A stretch of 64,000 nucleotides of DNA from Emiliania huxleyi CCMP1516 (Eukaryota; Haptophyta; Isochrysidales; Noelaerhabdaceae): NCBI RefSeq assembly GCF_000372725.1, contig NW_005199770.1:677063-741062 (forward strand), written 5' to 3'. Positions 47,986 through 59,400 of the stretch are shown here, in pieces. The position numbers and the translations under genes were made by a program. Position 1 is the stretch's first letter, and the number at the start of each line of letters is the position of its first letter. The notes below the pieces were generated by a model. It had not been told where the DNA came from, did no database searches, and worked only from the letters and a program-made list of their open reading frames with translations.

Positions 47986-48591
47986 GAGAGGCCGCTCCTC
48001 TCCCTCCGTCTGCACACCGCACGCTTTCGTACAGTGTGGTCTCAGGCATCGAGTCTCGCCATGTACACGGTAGTCCCCAGCCTCCTCCACTGCATATCCC
48101 TGGAACAGTGGAGCGGCTCAAGCGTCACACCCTGTCGAGGCTCGAGCGTCGTCTCAGGAGACTCAGCCCTCAGCGGCCCCGCCCCTCGCCTGTGTTATGA
48201 ATCTGTGGTTCTCTCTCCATTCTCTATATCCCCTCGTAGCTCGTTTTCGTTCTTATCTCAGCTATAACTAGCAAAATGGCGAGCGAAAGGCCTCAGCTTC
48301 GTTCAAGGGGCAAGAACAACGAGATATCGGGCAGTCCCGCCCCACACACAAAAGCTCTAGCTCTGCGACTTGTCGCGCACGGCAGATCGGACCCAGCGCG
48401 CCGCAGACGGAGAGAGCCCGCGAGACCCAACCGCGTGCATGCACAGATCTCATGCCAGGGAAGGGGGTATGGGAGAGGTGGGAGCAGCACATGTCTCACA
48501 TGGGGAGAAGTCGAGGTCCATGGGGGTGTGGGGGGTGTGGGGGGAACATGCGGAAGCATGGGGTAGCTCGTCGCCTCCTCCCGCACCCTCA
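47986..48591. other. No gene supported
   Basis: Spacer between convergent genes, with GTGGGG tandem units at about 48518-48545. Confidence 0.4.
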
Positions 48592-50796
48592 CGGCGTCTC
48601 ATCCGAAGAGACGCCCTGCGCGAGCAGCGCGCTCAAATCGTCGCCCTCGTCGTGGGGCGCCCGGCTCAGGTCGAGCGCCTGCTGCACGCATGGCAGAGAG
48701 AGCGACGCGCTCCTCCGCTCGTGCTGCAGCTCGCGCTGCCGCTGCCGCTGCAGTCGCAGCTGCCTCGCATAGGCGCCTAGGGGGAAGAGTGGGACGATCC
48801 GTCAGAGAGAGGACAGGACAGCTCCGCGAAGCCGACGCGCAGAGGCGCCGGGGCCCTGCGGCGAGCCCTCGCCGCCGCGCAGCCCGCCGCCGCGCACCCC
48901 GCCGCCGGCCGCGCCGCCGAGCCGCATCCCCGCCGGGTCGGACCTGCCCGCCTGCGCCGCGATCGCGCTCGACTGCATCGACGCCTCGGTGCCGCAGTGC
49001 CACGACTGCGCGTTGCGCCGCATGGAGCCCGCCCCCCTCTGCCGCTCCGCGGGCGGACGCGCCTGCGGGAAGGGTCCGAGAAGGCTCGGGCAAGCTTCCA
49101 CGACGGACCCCCCCCCACCCCTTCCCGCGGGCGGACGGCGCCGGCGAGGCGAGCAGCGCATCGAGCTCGGGCTCGCGCCTGGAGGAGAGGCGGGCGAGGC
49201 TGAGGTCGAGGCTGAGGCCGAGGTCGGGCCAGCGACACACGCCCTCCTCAGATCGGCTACTCTCGGCGCATCCCGGCGCATCTCGGCGCATCTCGGCGCA
49301 TCCCGGCGCATCTCGGCGGTCCCGCACCCGCCGTGCTCCTCCCAGTAGCGGATGAGCGGCTGTGGTGGCGGCGGCACTGCGCCGTCCACGTCCCACACAA
49401 GCTTGAGGTGCGGCACCTGCGGGAGACGCGGCGAGGTTGCGGCGAGGCGGGAGCCTCACGTCCGGGCACATCATCGGCACGTCTGGGCACGTCTGGGCAC
49501 GTCTGGGCACGTCTGGGCGCGTCTGGGCGCGCCTCCGGCGTGAGCCTCTTGACCCGCTCCTTGCTGTAGCCGAGCGGGTGAGAGACGTACCGCACGCCGT
49601 CGAGCGAGAAGTCCTTTGGGCGGTGGCTGTGCCTATGTGGTGGGCCGTGTCGCGGGCCGTGTCGCGGACCGAATGGGTGCCGCGGGCGTGTCGTCCCGCC
49701 CCTTTGGTGATGGGCGCGCCCGAATGCGTGCACGTGACAGACGCCGTCGGGCGGCCGCTGCACGCCCGCCGTGAGCCGGCGGAGCTGCTCGTCGATGAGG
49801 CGCGAGCCTGAGGGAAGGTTCCGGGACGTGTCTCGGACGGGGCCGGGCCGGGGCTGGGAAGAGGCCGATCGTCGTCGAGCCTGCGACGCGCGAGAAGTTG
49901 ACTGCGGTCCCTCCGGCGGGGTGTGAGACCCAGTCGGGAGAGAAGGAGAGGCCGGCGGGGTCGAGCCAGTCCGGCAGCGTCTGCTCGCGCGGGAGAAAGT
50001 GCGAGAAGGAGAGCACCGCGTCGCCGACCGCTCCGCAGAGCGCCTCGTTGACCTCCCGGACCGAGGGCTCGTTCCTCTCCGCGAGCTTGCACGCCACGCC
50101 CGCCGGGTAGTGGCCCGTCATCGTGTCCGACGGCCGCAGCAGCGCGGCCGGCCACTTGCAGAGCGCAAAGTCCGACCACGTGAAGGCGCGCATGTCGCCG
50201 GCGCGGTGGATGAGCGACGGAGTGAAGTGGGTGAGGTCGAGCGAGTCGTCGTACCACGAGGCGAGAGGCACGACCCACAGGCCCTGCCCGGGCTTGTGCG
50301 CCCCCGACCCGTCCCCTCTCAGCAGCCGCGGCGTCGAGTGCACGTTGCCCATCCGGTCGCAGAGCCGGTCGATGGCGTCGAGCTTTGCGAGCGAGTCCAT
50401 GCCGCCGTCGTTGCGCGTGATCCAGAGGTCGTGGTTGCCCGCTGTGAAGAAGACGTGGGCGAAGCGCTCCGAGAAGGCGCGCAGCGTCGCCTCCAGCTGC
50501 TCCATCTGGTGCGACACGTCTCCCGCCACGACGACCGCATCGCCCGGGTGCTGCGGTAGCGAGCGGAGCCACGCCATGTTCTCGGCCCGGTCGGTGTGCA
50601 CGTCCGAGGTGAGCCACACCCTGGGGTACACGCGCTGCTCGGCCGGCGGCTCCTGTCCGCCCGACTCAAAATAGTACACCGCCTCCTCCTCTGTCCAGGA
50701 AAGCATGTGATTCGCGACCGGCAAGTCGTCCGCCATGCAGTCGGCCTGCAGCTCGGCCAGCCGCTCGCACGACGCCACCCTGCGCGACAGCGGCAT
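48592..50796 (-). CDS. Calcineurin-like metallophosphoesterase
   Basis: ATG at 50796 (an in-frame extension to 50880 exists). The exon to 49881 carries the metal ligands in order: WLTSDVHTD (D-x-H), VVVAGDVSH (GD), FTAGNHDLW (GNHD), LSFSHFLPR (H). A GC-AG intron 49808-49880 leads to SRLIDEQLRRLTAGVQ and CHVHAFG; a further GC donor there would join it to HRPKDFSLDGVRYVSHPLGY, the closing His region. The next exon gives PHLKLVWDVDGAVPPPPQPL-IRYWEEHG. Downstream exons (WHCGTEASMQSSAIAAQAG; AYARQLRLQRQRQRELQHER to the TGA at 48592-48594) are less certain. Family members cleave phosphomonoesters or diesters with two metals. Several introns consist of ten-base tandem repeats (TCTGGGCACG, TCTCGGCGCA). 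Confidence 0.7.
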
Positions 50797-52410
50797 CGCC
50801 GCCGCCGCCGGGGCGCCTCGACGCGCGCTGCTCGAGTCCTGCCGCTCTGCAGCACGCCGCCCACACAGCGACCGGACCAACGCGCTTGGCCCCCTGGATC
50901 GAAGGGGGTCGACTCCTTGAGGTGCGTGAAGTCAACTTGGCACGACCGACCGCGTCGCTACGCGCTGTCTTCCGCTGTCGAAGGTAGTCGAGTGCCTCCT
51001 GAACGTGTGACCCTGTTGTCAGGCATGTCTCTTGTCTGGTTGTCACACTGCGATTTCGGGCTGTTTGCTTTTACGTGAAGGTGGGTGGTACTCGAGTAAA
51101 GGGTGTGGATGCTGGGTTGACGGAAATCGAGGGACGCGACCCACCTCGCCACAGACGGTCCCGCGCCTCGCCGCTAAGTTTGCGGCACGCCCCGCACCGT
51201 CCGCTGTGCCGCGTTTTTTGTCCGGAGTGAAAAGTCCAACGCGCTCGTCGGTGGCGGCTTCCCTCAACCTGCGCCGCGCTCGGCGAACCTCGACAGCGCC
51301 TTCGGTGGCATGCAGCTCTTTGTGACAGAAGCCTGGAGAGCAGCTCCTCTGCTGCTCACACACTCTGCACAGTTGACACAGCCTACTGTGCGGCTGCCAC
51401 AGCTGTGACAGCGATGGGCTCGCCCTCACTGGCCCTCAGTCACTTGTGCTGCGGCTTGTGTGAGCGACACTGCTCGGCGACTGCCGGCACACTGTGAGAC
51501 CATGAGTGTGAGGTAAAACCACGCTACCAGCGCTTGGTCACATCGGCCCCGAGGTCAGATCCATCTACTCTGTTGATGACAAGACTTGTCTACCGGCTGG
51601 AGCTGAGCAGGAGGGCCCGGCGCACAACCCCTTGGTCAACTCACCCTCCACACCCCGTACCCGCGTCGAGAGGGGTGGCGTGCCTGTGCGCCACGTACTC
51701 ACCGAGCATTATAGGTTATAGCCTTCCATATCGAACAGAGACGAGAGAGAGGAGCTTAGAGACAAGAGAGGACTACACCCCAAGGCTGACCGTGACCCTG
51801 GACCGCTGACGCTAAGTGTAAGCCTTATAACCCTCTTATACGCGTCGACTTAGTGGTCTTGACGTGAGGACCCCGCGTAGCGGCGCGCACACACACGTGA
51901 GAGAGAGACATCACGCGAGCCGCAGCGCTCTCACACACCTCCGCGTCCGACTCCGCGACTGTCCGTGGCTCCGTCTCGTGTCCGTGCGCCCCCCGAGGGC
52001 AGCGTCCAGGGTCCAGCGAGCTCTCTCTAGAGACTCTACAGAGACTACAGCCACGGCTCTGGTGGGCTCTCAGACCCCGTACAGCCCCGCTGCGCATTGC
52101 GCAACGGCGTACACAGCTATACAGAGACACCGGCGGACGGACTCACGGACATGGCAGCGACATGCTCCCCAAACCCACGGCTTTCAGAACCACCCCCACT
52201 CTCACCACTCGACATAACCGTCCAGTGCAGCAGTCGGGTCCGGGCCCCGCGCCGTTGCGAGACCACGACTCGTCCTCAGCCCGACCCGTGTACCGCCGGC
52301 TTATTGGCGCAGCCCCAGGGGGGCAAGCCCCTCGCGCACCCGACCTCAGACACCGAGAGGGAGGGCGAGGCGGGGGAGGCGCTGCGGGCACCGCAAGGCG
52401 AACGAGTCGT
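50797..52410. other. No gene supported
   Basis: Upstream of the phosphoesterase and downstream of the cold-shock gene. A minus frame at 51043-51429 has a Cys cluster (CQLCRVCEQQRSCSPGFC) but no other support. AT-rich patch at 51700-51740 and 51810-51845. Confidence 0.4.
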
Positions 52411-53054
52411 CTAGTACCCGTCATCATCATAGTACGGCTCCCGCGGAGCGCCCTCGACAAAGTCGCCTCCCGGGCCCGTCACCTCGATCGCCTGCGGGCG
52501 GTGCGCGCGGCGGGAATTGGGGCGGCGGCGCTCGAGGCGGCGTGGGGTGGGCGGCGGCTGGGCGGGCGGCGTGTGCGGGTGAGTGCTGCCGGACCACCTT
52601 AAGCTTGTTCGTCTTTGCGTCGCGCGAGACCTTAAACTCGAGCGCCTCGCCCTCCGCGAGCGAGCGGAAGCCCTTGGCCTTGATGTCGGTCTGGTGCACA
52701 AACAGGTCCTGTTCTTGGTTCTCAACGTCGATGAAGCCAAAGCCCTTTTGCACGTCAAACCACTTGCACTTGCCTGAGGGCGCGGGCTCGGGATCGGCCA
52801 CGCGCGTCGCTGTGTTTGGCCGCCCCTGCGACGGTCGAGGCCTAGTGTGGGCCCGGGGTGACGGTTTGGCGTGTGCAGCCTCATTATCTCCCGCCGCGCT
52901 CACCGACTCCCGTGTCTCCCTCCTCCATCGACATCGCCGGGCTGCATCTGCTCGCGACCACGGCGCGAGGTCGCGCGCCGGCGGCCTGCAGGACCAGGCA
53001 CGAAACCTGGCAGGCGGACGCGAGCAACAAAGCGATCGTGGCACGCGGCGGCAT
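52411..53054 (-). CDS. Cold-shock domain protein with bipartite plastid leader
   Basis: Single-stranded nucleic-acid binding CSD. ATG at 53054; exons 52904-53054, 52595-52773, 52411-52491; 136 residues, phases consistent. The leader MPPRATIALLLASACQVSCL is a signal peptide, with a transit-like VLQAAGARPRAVVASR after it. The CSD GKCKWFDVQKGFGFIDVENQ has RNP1 (KGFGFI); EQDLFVHQTDIKA has RNP2 (LFVH). The end AIEVTGPGGDFVEGAPRE is typical. Both introns are GT-AG. AAGAATA lies 17 bases upstream. The gene's 5' flank is the duplicated segment R5. Confidence 0.85.
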
Positions 53055-53164
53055 TCTGAGATCGCGGGAAAAGAATAACGCTGGCTGCCGACCTGCACTC
53101 CAAGTGCTCCAAGTGCTGCTTGGTGGATGTGCGGTTGCTGACTGCACTCCAAGTGCTCCAAGTG

Positions 53165-53855
53165 CGCTCAGCGCAGCTGGGAAGAGGACCGCCGCAAGCG
53201 GCGTGGCGTGGAGCGGTTGAGCATCCCTCCGGGGGCCCCTCTGCGCCGGGGAGGCGTTGTTGGAGGCTAGGACGCAAGCGTCCGTCGCCCTTTTCAAACT
53301 CGGGGCCCACTCCGCTACGCTCCGACCCGAATTTGGAGGGCCTGAAAAGTTTAAGGTGTTGCTGCGCAAAAGGGTGGGGAGCCGCGGCGGCGCCGCAGCG
53401 CGCAGGCGCGGGCGCGCAGTGGAAGCACGCTAGCCATACATGTTCACGCAGAGAAGCTGACGGTCGGGGTCGTGACGGCTCGAGGGTGCGCACACTCTAG
53501 CGGCCGGACACCTCACCCGCGGACGCCTCACCCGCACGCGCACCCTCCAACATCGCCGCCGAGCCCAACGCCCTGCCGTCAATCTCGACGAGCGCCGCAC
53601 ACCTGCGCGGACAGTGGGCAGACGTTGCCGCCTTGTGTCCTCGTGTGCCCGGAAAGCCTCGAGCCGGCGCACACCGGTGGCAGCGCAGGAGGAGGCGGCA
53701 GCAGTGGAGGGTTTCTGCACGGTATTCGGATTTTGCTATTTGTTCGTGTGGGGGTATATTGCAGATTTGTCAATGGTACCGCGTCTGCGAAGCGGGCGCC
53801 TTGCGGGCAGAGCCCTAGCTTAGCCACCCTTCATATCTTGCGCGGTCATTAAACT
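53165..53855. repeat. Copy B of duplicated segment R5
   Basis: Near-identical to 17374-17690 and 18459-18605 with about 560 internal bases missing, joined at GGTT. The region 53505-53575 is unique to this copy. Confidence 0.85.
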
Positions 53856-53880
53856 CATGTGGAGCTCCCTCCGGCTCCGC

Positions 53881-54624
53881 AGGGTGGCTCGGATACAGAC
53901 ATGGGTGCGAAACAACGACAAGACCAAGGCACGGGCAGAGGAACGAGAGAAGAGTATAGGGTGGATAAAGCGCCTGTTCACGGCATGGAGGGTGAGCCAC
54001 GCCGAACGTACCGAGCGTAGAGCCGAGCGGAAGGAAGCCGGGGAAGACGACTCCGAGGAGGACGAACCAGTGGAAATCCCGTTGCCAGCCGTCACGATGC
54101 ACCCGAAGGGGACCCCAGCGCCGGCATCATCCGTGAAGGCACAAGTGTTCGAAGAGAGAGTGGACCTGAGCAATGATATGACTGGGCGGCAAATGATAGC
54201 AGTGGGCGTCAGAAGACTCGTCCTTGCTCGAGGAGAGCTCGATAGACTCGAGGGGCCAGGATATGCAGCGAGGAGGGCGGAGCTGCGCCGAAAGGCGCAA
54301 GAAGCCGCGAGAACAAGGGACCGGCAGGCGGCGGCGGCGTCGCAGAACGAGGCAGAGGAGAGCGACACGCGACAGAGGAAGAAGTGACAAGGGAAAGAAC
54401 GACGAGAGTGGGACGGCCGCGAGGTGGCATGAAGGTTGCAGCGAGAATCGGCGAGAGACTGCGAAGAGAGATAGGAAGAGGCGGACGCCCAAGGGTGGGC
54501 GACGGCTAGCGCATCAGCCATCACACCCCTCTCCTTAAAATCCCTGTGTGGTGGCGGCGTGCCGTCCTCCCATCCCTCCCTTGGGTTGTACGTTTTCTTT
54601 CTTTTCTTTTCTAGGGTGGCTCGG
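53881..54624 (+). mobile_element. Retroposon R2, longest copy (720 bp) with 12-bp target duplication
   Basis: AGGGTGGCTCGG at 53881-53892 and 54613-54624 flanks the insert. The insert has an open frame to TGA 54385-54387 that is basic, Glu/Arg-rich and coiled-coil-like (WVRNNDKTKARAEEREKS, RRAELRRKAQEAARTRDRQA), then about 145 bases ending with CTTAAAATCCCTGTGTGG, GGCGGCGTGCCGTCC and a CTTTT-rich tail. There is no reverse transcriptase in this copy, so it is either a 5'-truncated LINE-like element or a non-autonomous one. The ATG at 53857 of the open frame lies outside the element. Confidence 0.8.
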
Positions 54625-56002
54625 CGGTCGGGGCTTTAGTTCTTCTCTCGCGGGCGGTGGAGCGCACGCACAGCGGCGCGCGCCGACGAACGAAGGCGGG
54701 GAGGGGGCACGCGCCGTTGTGCTTGTGCATGGCGCATGGCTTACGGTGTTACGCACGAGACCTCGACGCCGCGCGGACGCCCGCTCCGGCGCGGGCGGAG
54801 GTCCCTGTTGTGTCCACACCGACATGTACACATGTACATGTGATCCGCCCAGGTCGCCGACTCTCGAGCCTCGTCGCCACGGCGCACGGGATCGTCGGGA
54901 TTCGAGAGAGAGAGATTTTAGAAAACCAACAAAGGCTGGCTGACTCGCCAGAGGTCGATACTCTGGACGACCCATAGGATGCCACGAATGCCTGAAGGAG
55001 AGGGAGGCGAGGCCAGAGGCAGGCTCAGCTGCTCTCGGGTGATCTCGCTTTGGTGGCTGAAGGACCCGATGGCCCTGTCACATTCGCGTTCCGAGTCGTG
55101 GGGGTAGAAGAATTCGAGGTAGAATCGAGTCAGCACTTCCTTGTACCTTCTCCTGGGAAAGTTATTTAGTACGACCCCGGTTTCGGATATCGGCGAACGA
55201 TCGGAAGGGTGCCGCCTGCACACAAATGGAGTCCAGCGATGTGGGACCTCAGTCCCAGAAGCTTGGAGCTTCAGGCCGCGACCACGTGGCTAGGTGGACA
55301 CTAAAGTGCCATTTTGGCGCCAAATCTTGGCGCGAAATGACACGTGGCTTGGCGGGAGTGTGGTGTGGCTGCGCTGCTCGACAGCGCTGCTGTTGAGCGC
55401 CAGCTGCTGCTCCCTCAGCCAGACGGCCGGACCTGCGCAGCACGACCGCTGGCCTTCCTCCTGCACCACAGGAGCGCGCCAAGGCGCGCGTCTGGGCAAG
55501 CAGTGCGTCTCATCGCGATGCGAGAGTCGACGCTGTGACGCCGCCGCTCGCCGGCTAGAATGACAGTGGCAGCATTCGAGTACGCGTCGAGCTGTGCGTA
55601 CCAGCACTTGTATGCGAGCTCATTGTGTCCCTGAGCTGCTGTGGGGTGCGTGGGGTCAGCTGCGGAGCACGTACTGGGCGGCGGTAGGGGGGTGCTCCTA
55701 AATAACTTTCCCAGGAGAAGGTAGTACAGCGGACCGCCAGACTCGCCGGCAGCATCCGCAGGGAGGCAGCATATGAGGCACCAGTCTTCTGGAGAGCTCA
55801 ACAGCTGCGGCCGCGATGGCGGAAAGTCGGCCGCGGTTCGAGCGAGCAGCTTTCTCGGGATTCGTCGTGACATATCACATAAGAAACAAGCAGAAAAGCA
55901 TGTGCCGCGTGTGTGCATATACAAAGACGTCCGCCTTCACGCACTACACACAAACGACCTCTCGTCGCGACATCGGCCCGAGTGAAAGCCCCTGCTCTCC
56001 CC
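54625..56002. other. No gene supported; TIR pair inside
   Basis: A minus frame near 54918-55223 (ETGVVLNNFPRRRYKEVLTR) and one near 55415-55924 (GGPLYYLLLGKLF) straddle the inverted repeats below and may be remnants of an element protein. Confidence 0.35.
55144..55723. mobile_element. 580-bp segment bounded by perfect 26-bp inverted repeats
   Basis: 55144-55169 and 55698-55723 are exact reverse complements (TACCTTCTCCTGGGAAAG...). The interior has no clear transposase. Either a non-autonomous DNA transposon or two opposed copies of a short repeat. Confidence 0.65.
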
Positions 56003-56306
56003 TCACGCGAGCACCAAATCGGCCGTGCCCTCCTTGGCGGCGTTGATGAGGAGGTAGCCGACGCTCCGGAACGGCGCCCACGAGGCGGTCTTGTCCTAGC
56101 GATCGCGCTCGGCAGCCACCTTGGTGTCGTCTCATGTGGTCATCGTGCTCCGCGAGGTGCGCGAGCGCGCTTCGGAGCGCCTCTTCGGTGAGCAGAGCTT
56201 CGCCGGGGCCACCGACATACTCGTGCATGGCTGGCTTCTTGGCCTTGGCGGCCTCGTCGCGCGGCCGCTTGCGCGAGGCCGAGGCGTCCATCGATCTCGG
56301 CGGCAT
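56003..56306 (-). CDS. Small nuclear-type protein, uncertain model
   Basis: ATG at 56306 gives MPPRSMDASASRKRPRDEAA-KAKKP (two basic clusters, NLS-like), then PGEALLTEEALRSALAHLAE. A second frame ends with DKTASWAPFRSVGYLLINAA-KEGTADLVLA and TGA (56003-56005). Joining them needs an intron or a frameshift near 56100-56145, and the second frame contains TAG at 56096-56098 just before DKTASW. Divergent from the SNF2 gene, 160 bases apart. No family recognised. Confidence 0.4.
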
Positions 56307-56465
56307 CGGCGGCGCGATCGTTCTCGCTGCTGCAGGCGCCTTGTTTTTGTCTTGCCGTTGTGACCTATTGTTGTCGAGAAGCCGGTCAGCCGCTTCACCC
56401 CCGCAGCTGGCCGCCGCAGGCAAAGAATTCTTTCCTGACGCGCCTCTTCTCCCGCGAGCTGGCAC

Positions 56466-59400
56466 ATGACAACGCCACGCACCCGAGGAGGTGCTCTCGC
56501 AGCCAAGGTCGCCGAAGTCCAGTCAGCGCTCGTCGACGCTCATGCCGCGCCGTGCCCTCGCGAGATCTCCGCGCTCCTGTGTGCGTACGACGGCTCGGTC
56601 CCTGCAGTGGTGGACGTCCTCAAAAACGTCGAGGGCTCGTCGGCTCTTGCGGCTGGCTCTGCCGAGGGAGCCTCGTCGAGCTTTGCGCGCGCTGGGCCGG
56701 TCGTGAAAGCTGTCTCGCCGAAGACGGTGGCCTCGGCCCGTGGCGAGGCCCCGCTCTCCTCGCTGTCGGGCTCTCGGGCCAACGGGAAGCGCAAGATGGA
56801 GCGCGGCGGCGGCGCTGGCGGCAAGCGGCTCGCGGCGCTCTCCGCGGCGCTGGCCGAGTCGCCAGAGCCGGTCAGCGCGCCAGACGCTCCCGACGGGGCG
56901 CCCCTTCTCGACGACGGCGTCACGCTCGACGAAACCCTCTGTTCCATCACGGATTTCCGCGCGTTGCCGGCATCGTTTTGGGACCGTCTGCACAAGGAGC
57001 ATGCAAACCACCCTCACTCCGGAGGCTGGACAGCCGTGTATCAGCAGGAGTGGCCGTACAGCGGCTATCCGTACGACGCCGTCTACGACGTTCTGCTCGA
57101 CCCTGCGACCGGCTGGCAGCGAGCACGACGTGTGCGGCCTTGCCTCACCGGCGTGCAGGAGTGGGCCGCCTCGTGCACCTCGTCGGCACTTTCAGTCCAC
57201 ATCAACGACCTCGACGCATCCCTCGCTGAGATGCTCGAACACGGCTTCATGCAAAGCGAGACCGTGGACGCCATCAAGTCGGCAGTCGCTGAGGACCAGG
57301 AGCTCCTGCGAGGCCGCGACCCACCCTTCTCCATCCGGAGGCTGCACTTCGACGTGCACGAGCTCGAGCTGACGTGGCCGCCCGAGGTCGCGGGCACCAC
57401 GCGCCGCCTCGCAACGGCTCGCAATCGTACCCAATCGTACATCCACCACATCGCCGACATTGCTCACGAGGACTCGACCGGCGTCGGAGTCGAGCCCGTT
57501 CCGTACGACGTTCGCTCCTCGATGGCAATCGAGGTACTCGCGGACTCCTCCGCTCTTCGTCCGGAACGCATCGAGTTTCGCCACCCGTGCGTCCGGACGA
57601 TGGCCCTCCCGTTTGGTTCATACGAGTGCGACTTGCCACTCCGCGAGGCCTTCGGAAGCAACGCCGATGCTCACGTCTGGGCCGCAAATGTCTCGTCGCT
57701 GATCGGCGGGCTGTGCGACGAGCCCTGGGAGAGCACCGGCGCGTGGGAGTCGAGGTTCCGAAACCCGGAAATCGTCTTCAAGGGGGCTGTGGAGCTCGAC
57801 CGCGTCGTCACGGCGGGACGGGCGGCGGGCGCCCTGCGCGTGCTCCTCTCTCGCCCCCTCACCTTCGCTACGCGGGTCGAGGTGAAGAAGTGCACGCGCC
57901 GCCGGCTCAGCGTTCGCGTTGCCGTCGAGCTGCGCCCCCTCGCCTTCGTCCCCTCCGCCAGCGGCAGCACGCTGCCGATCGACGACTTGAGCGCTGTCCT
58001 GCGGTCCGTCATGTCGCGCGAGCCGCCGCGTCTGGTCGACCAGCGCCTCGAGGACGCGATCTACATCGACGAGCGTGCGGACGGCGCGGTTTCAGGCAAC
58101 GCTCGGCAGGGCGACTACGCGAACCGCATCATGGCTGCTCTCGAGGCGGTCTCGGCGGTGGCGCTGAAGGCGGACGAGGACGAGCTCGAGCTGCCGGGTC
58201 TCGGCGTGCAGCTGCGCCCTTTCCAGAGCTTCAGCGTCAAGTGGATGCTCGCGAAGGAGCGTCTGCCAGAGGACCTTGTCGCCGTGCATCCCGAGCTGTG
58301 GTACGGGCGTGGCTGCTTCCACCTCTGGCCGCCGGCGCGGGGCGGGTGCCTCTTCCACGAGATGGGCCTCGGTCCGCGTCGTGCTGCCAGGAGAATATCC
58401 GGGACATGTCCAGGACACCTCCGTGCCATGTCCGATAGGCAAGACGGTCCAGACGATCGCGCTCTGCCTCGCCAGCCCACGGCCGGCAAACGCGCCCGGC
58501 ACCCTCGTGCTCTGTCCTGTCAGCCTCCTGGCGAATTGGGGGGTGCGCGAGGACACAGCTCTGCCCCACCCCCCTGGCCGCAGCGGGCACATCTTCCTGA
58601 CCCCTTTCCCTCAACCCCCGGCAGGTGGAGCTCAGCAAGTGCCTGCCGGCCGAGTCGCGCCACCTCATCCTCGACTCAATCGGAAAGAAGAAGTTCAAGA
58701 CCAATCCCGACGGGCTCGCTGACTACGACATCGTGCTCTCCTCGTACTCCCTCCTCAAGGGCTCGCCCGTGCTGCAGCTGCGCTGGCACCGGCTGGCGCC
58801 AGACCACCCGTGGCTTCTCTTTGCTTGTCCGCGACATGTCCGCGCGACATGTCCTCGATGTGTCCAACAGGTGCTCGACGAGTCGCACGAGGGCATCAAG
58901 AACCCGCGGTCGGTGCAGTCCCAGCTGGTGCAGCAAATCAAGGCGTCGCGCCGGTGGTGCCTCTCCGGCTCTCCCTGCCCGCTCGGGCCAGGCGACTTGG
59001 CTGGCCAGATGTCTGCGCTGCAGATGCCAGCCTACGGCATCCCGTCGGTCTTCTCCGCACGGCTCGACCCTCTGCACAACGGCAAGTGGGTGGCGAACGG
59101 CCGGGCAGGGTCGTCAAAGTGCTTCGCTTCGGAGCAGCCTCTCCTCAAGTTCCTCTGCAGCTGCGCTCTGCGCCTCAAGAAGGACTCGGTGATCGCGGAG
59201 GACGGGCAGCCCATCGTCTCGCTGCCGCCCCTCACCCGCGAGATCCGGCTGCTCGACGCCTCGCCCACCGACGCGGCCTCGTACTCGCGCTTCCACGCGC
59301 AGGTGCGCGAGCGGGTGGAGACGCTCTCCCGGGGCGGCTCGCTCGGCGTCCGCCGCGGCTCCCTCGCCTCCATGCTCCTATCGCTCCGGATGGCGTGCGA

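Noticed and set aside
49262..49535. CRISPR-like array
   Set aside because: The units are contiguous ten-base tandem repeats without spacers, inside a eukaryotic gene.
53857..53880. ATG at 53857 as the start of the retroposon protein
   Set aside because: It lies outside the target-site duplication, in the neighbouring duplicated segment, so the frame is fused by chance.
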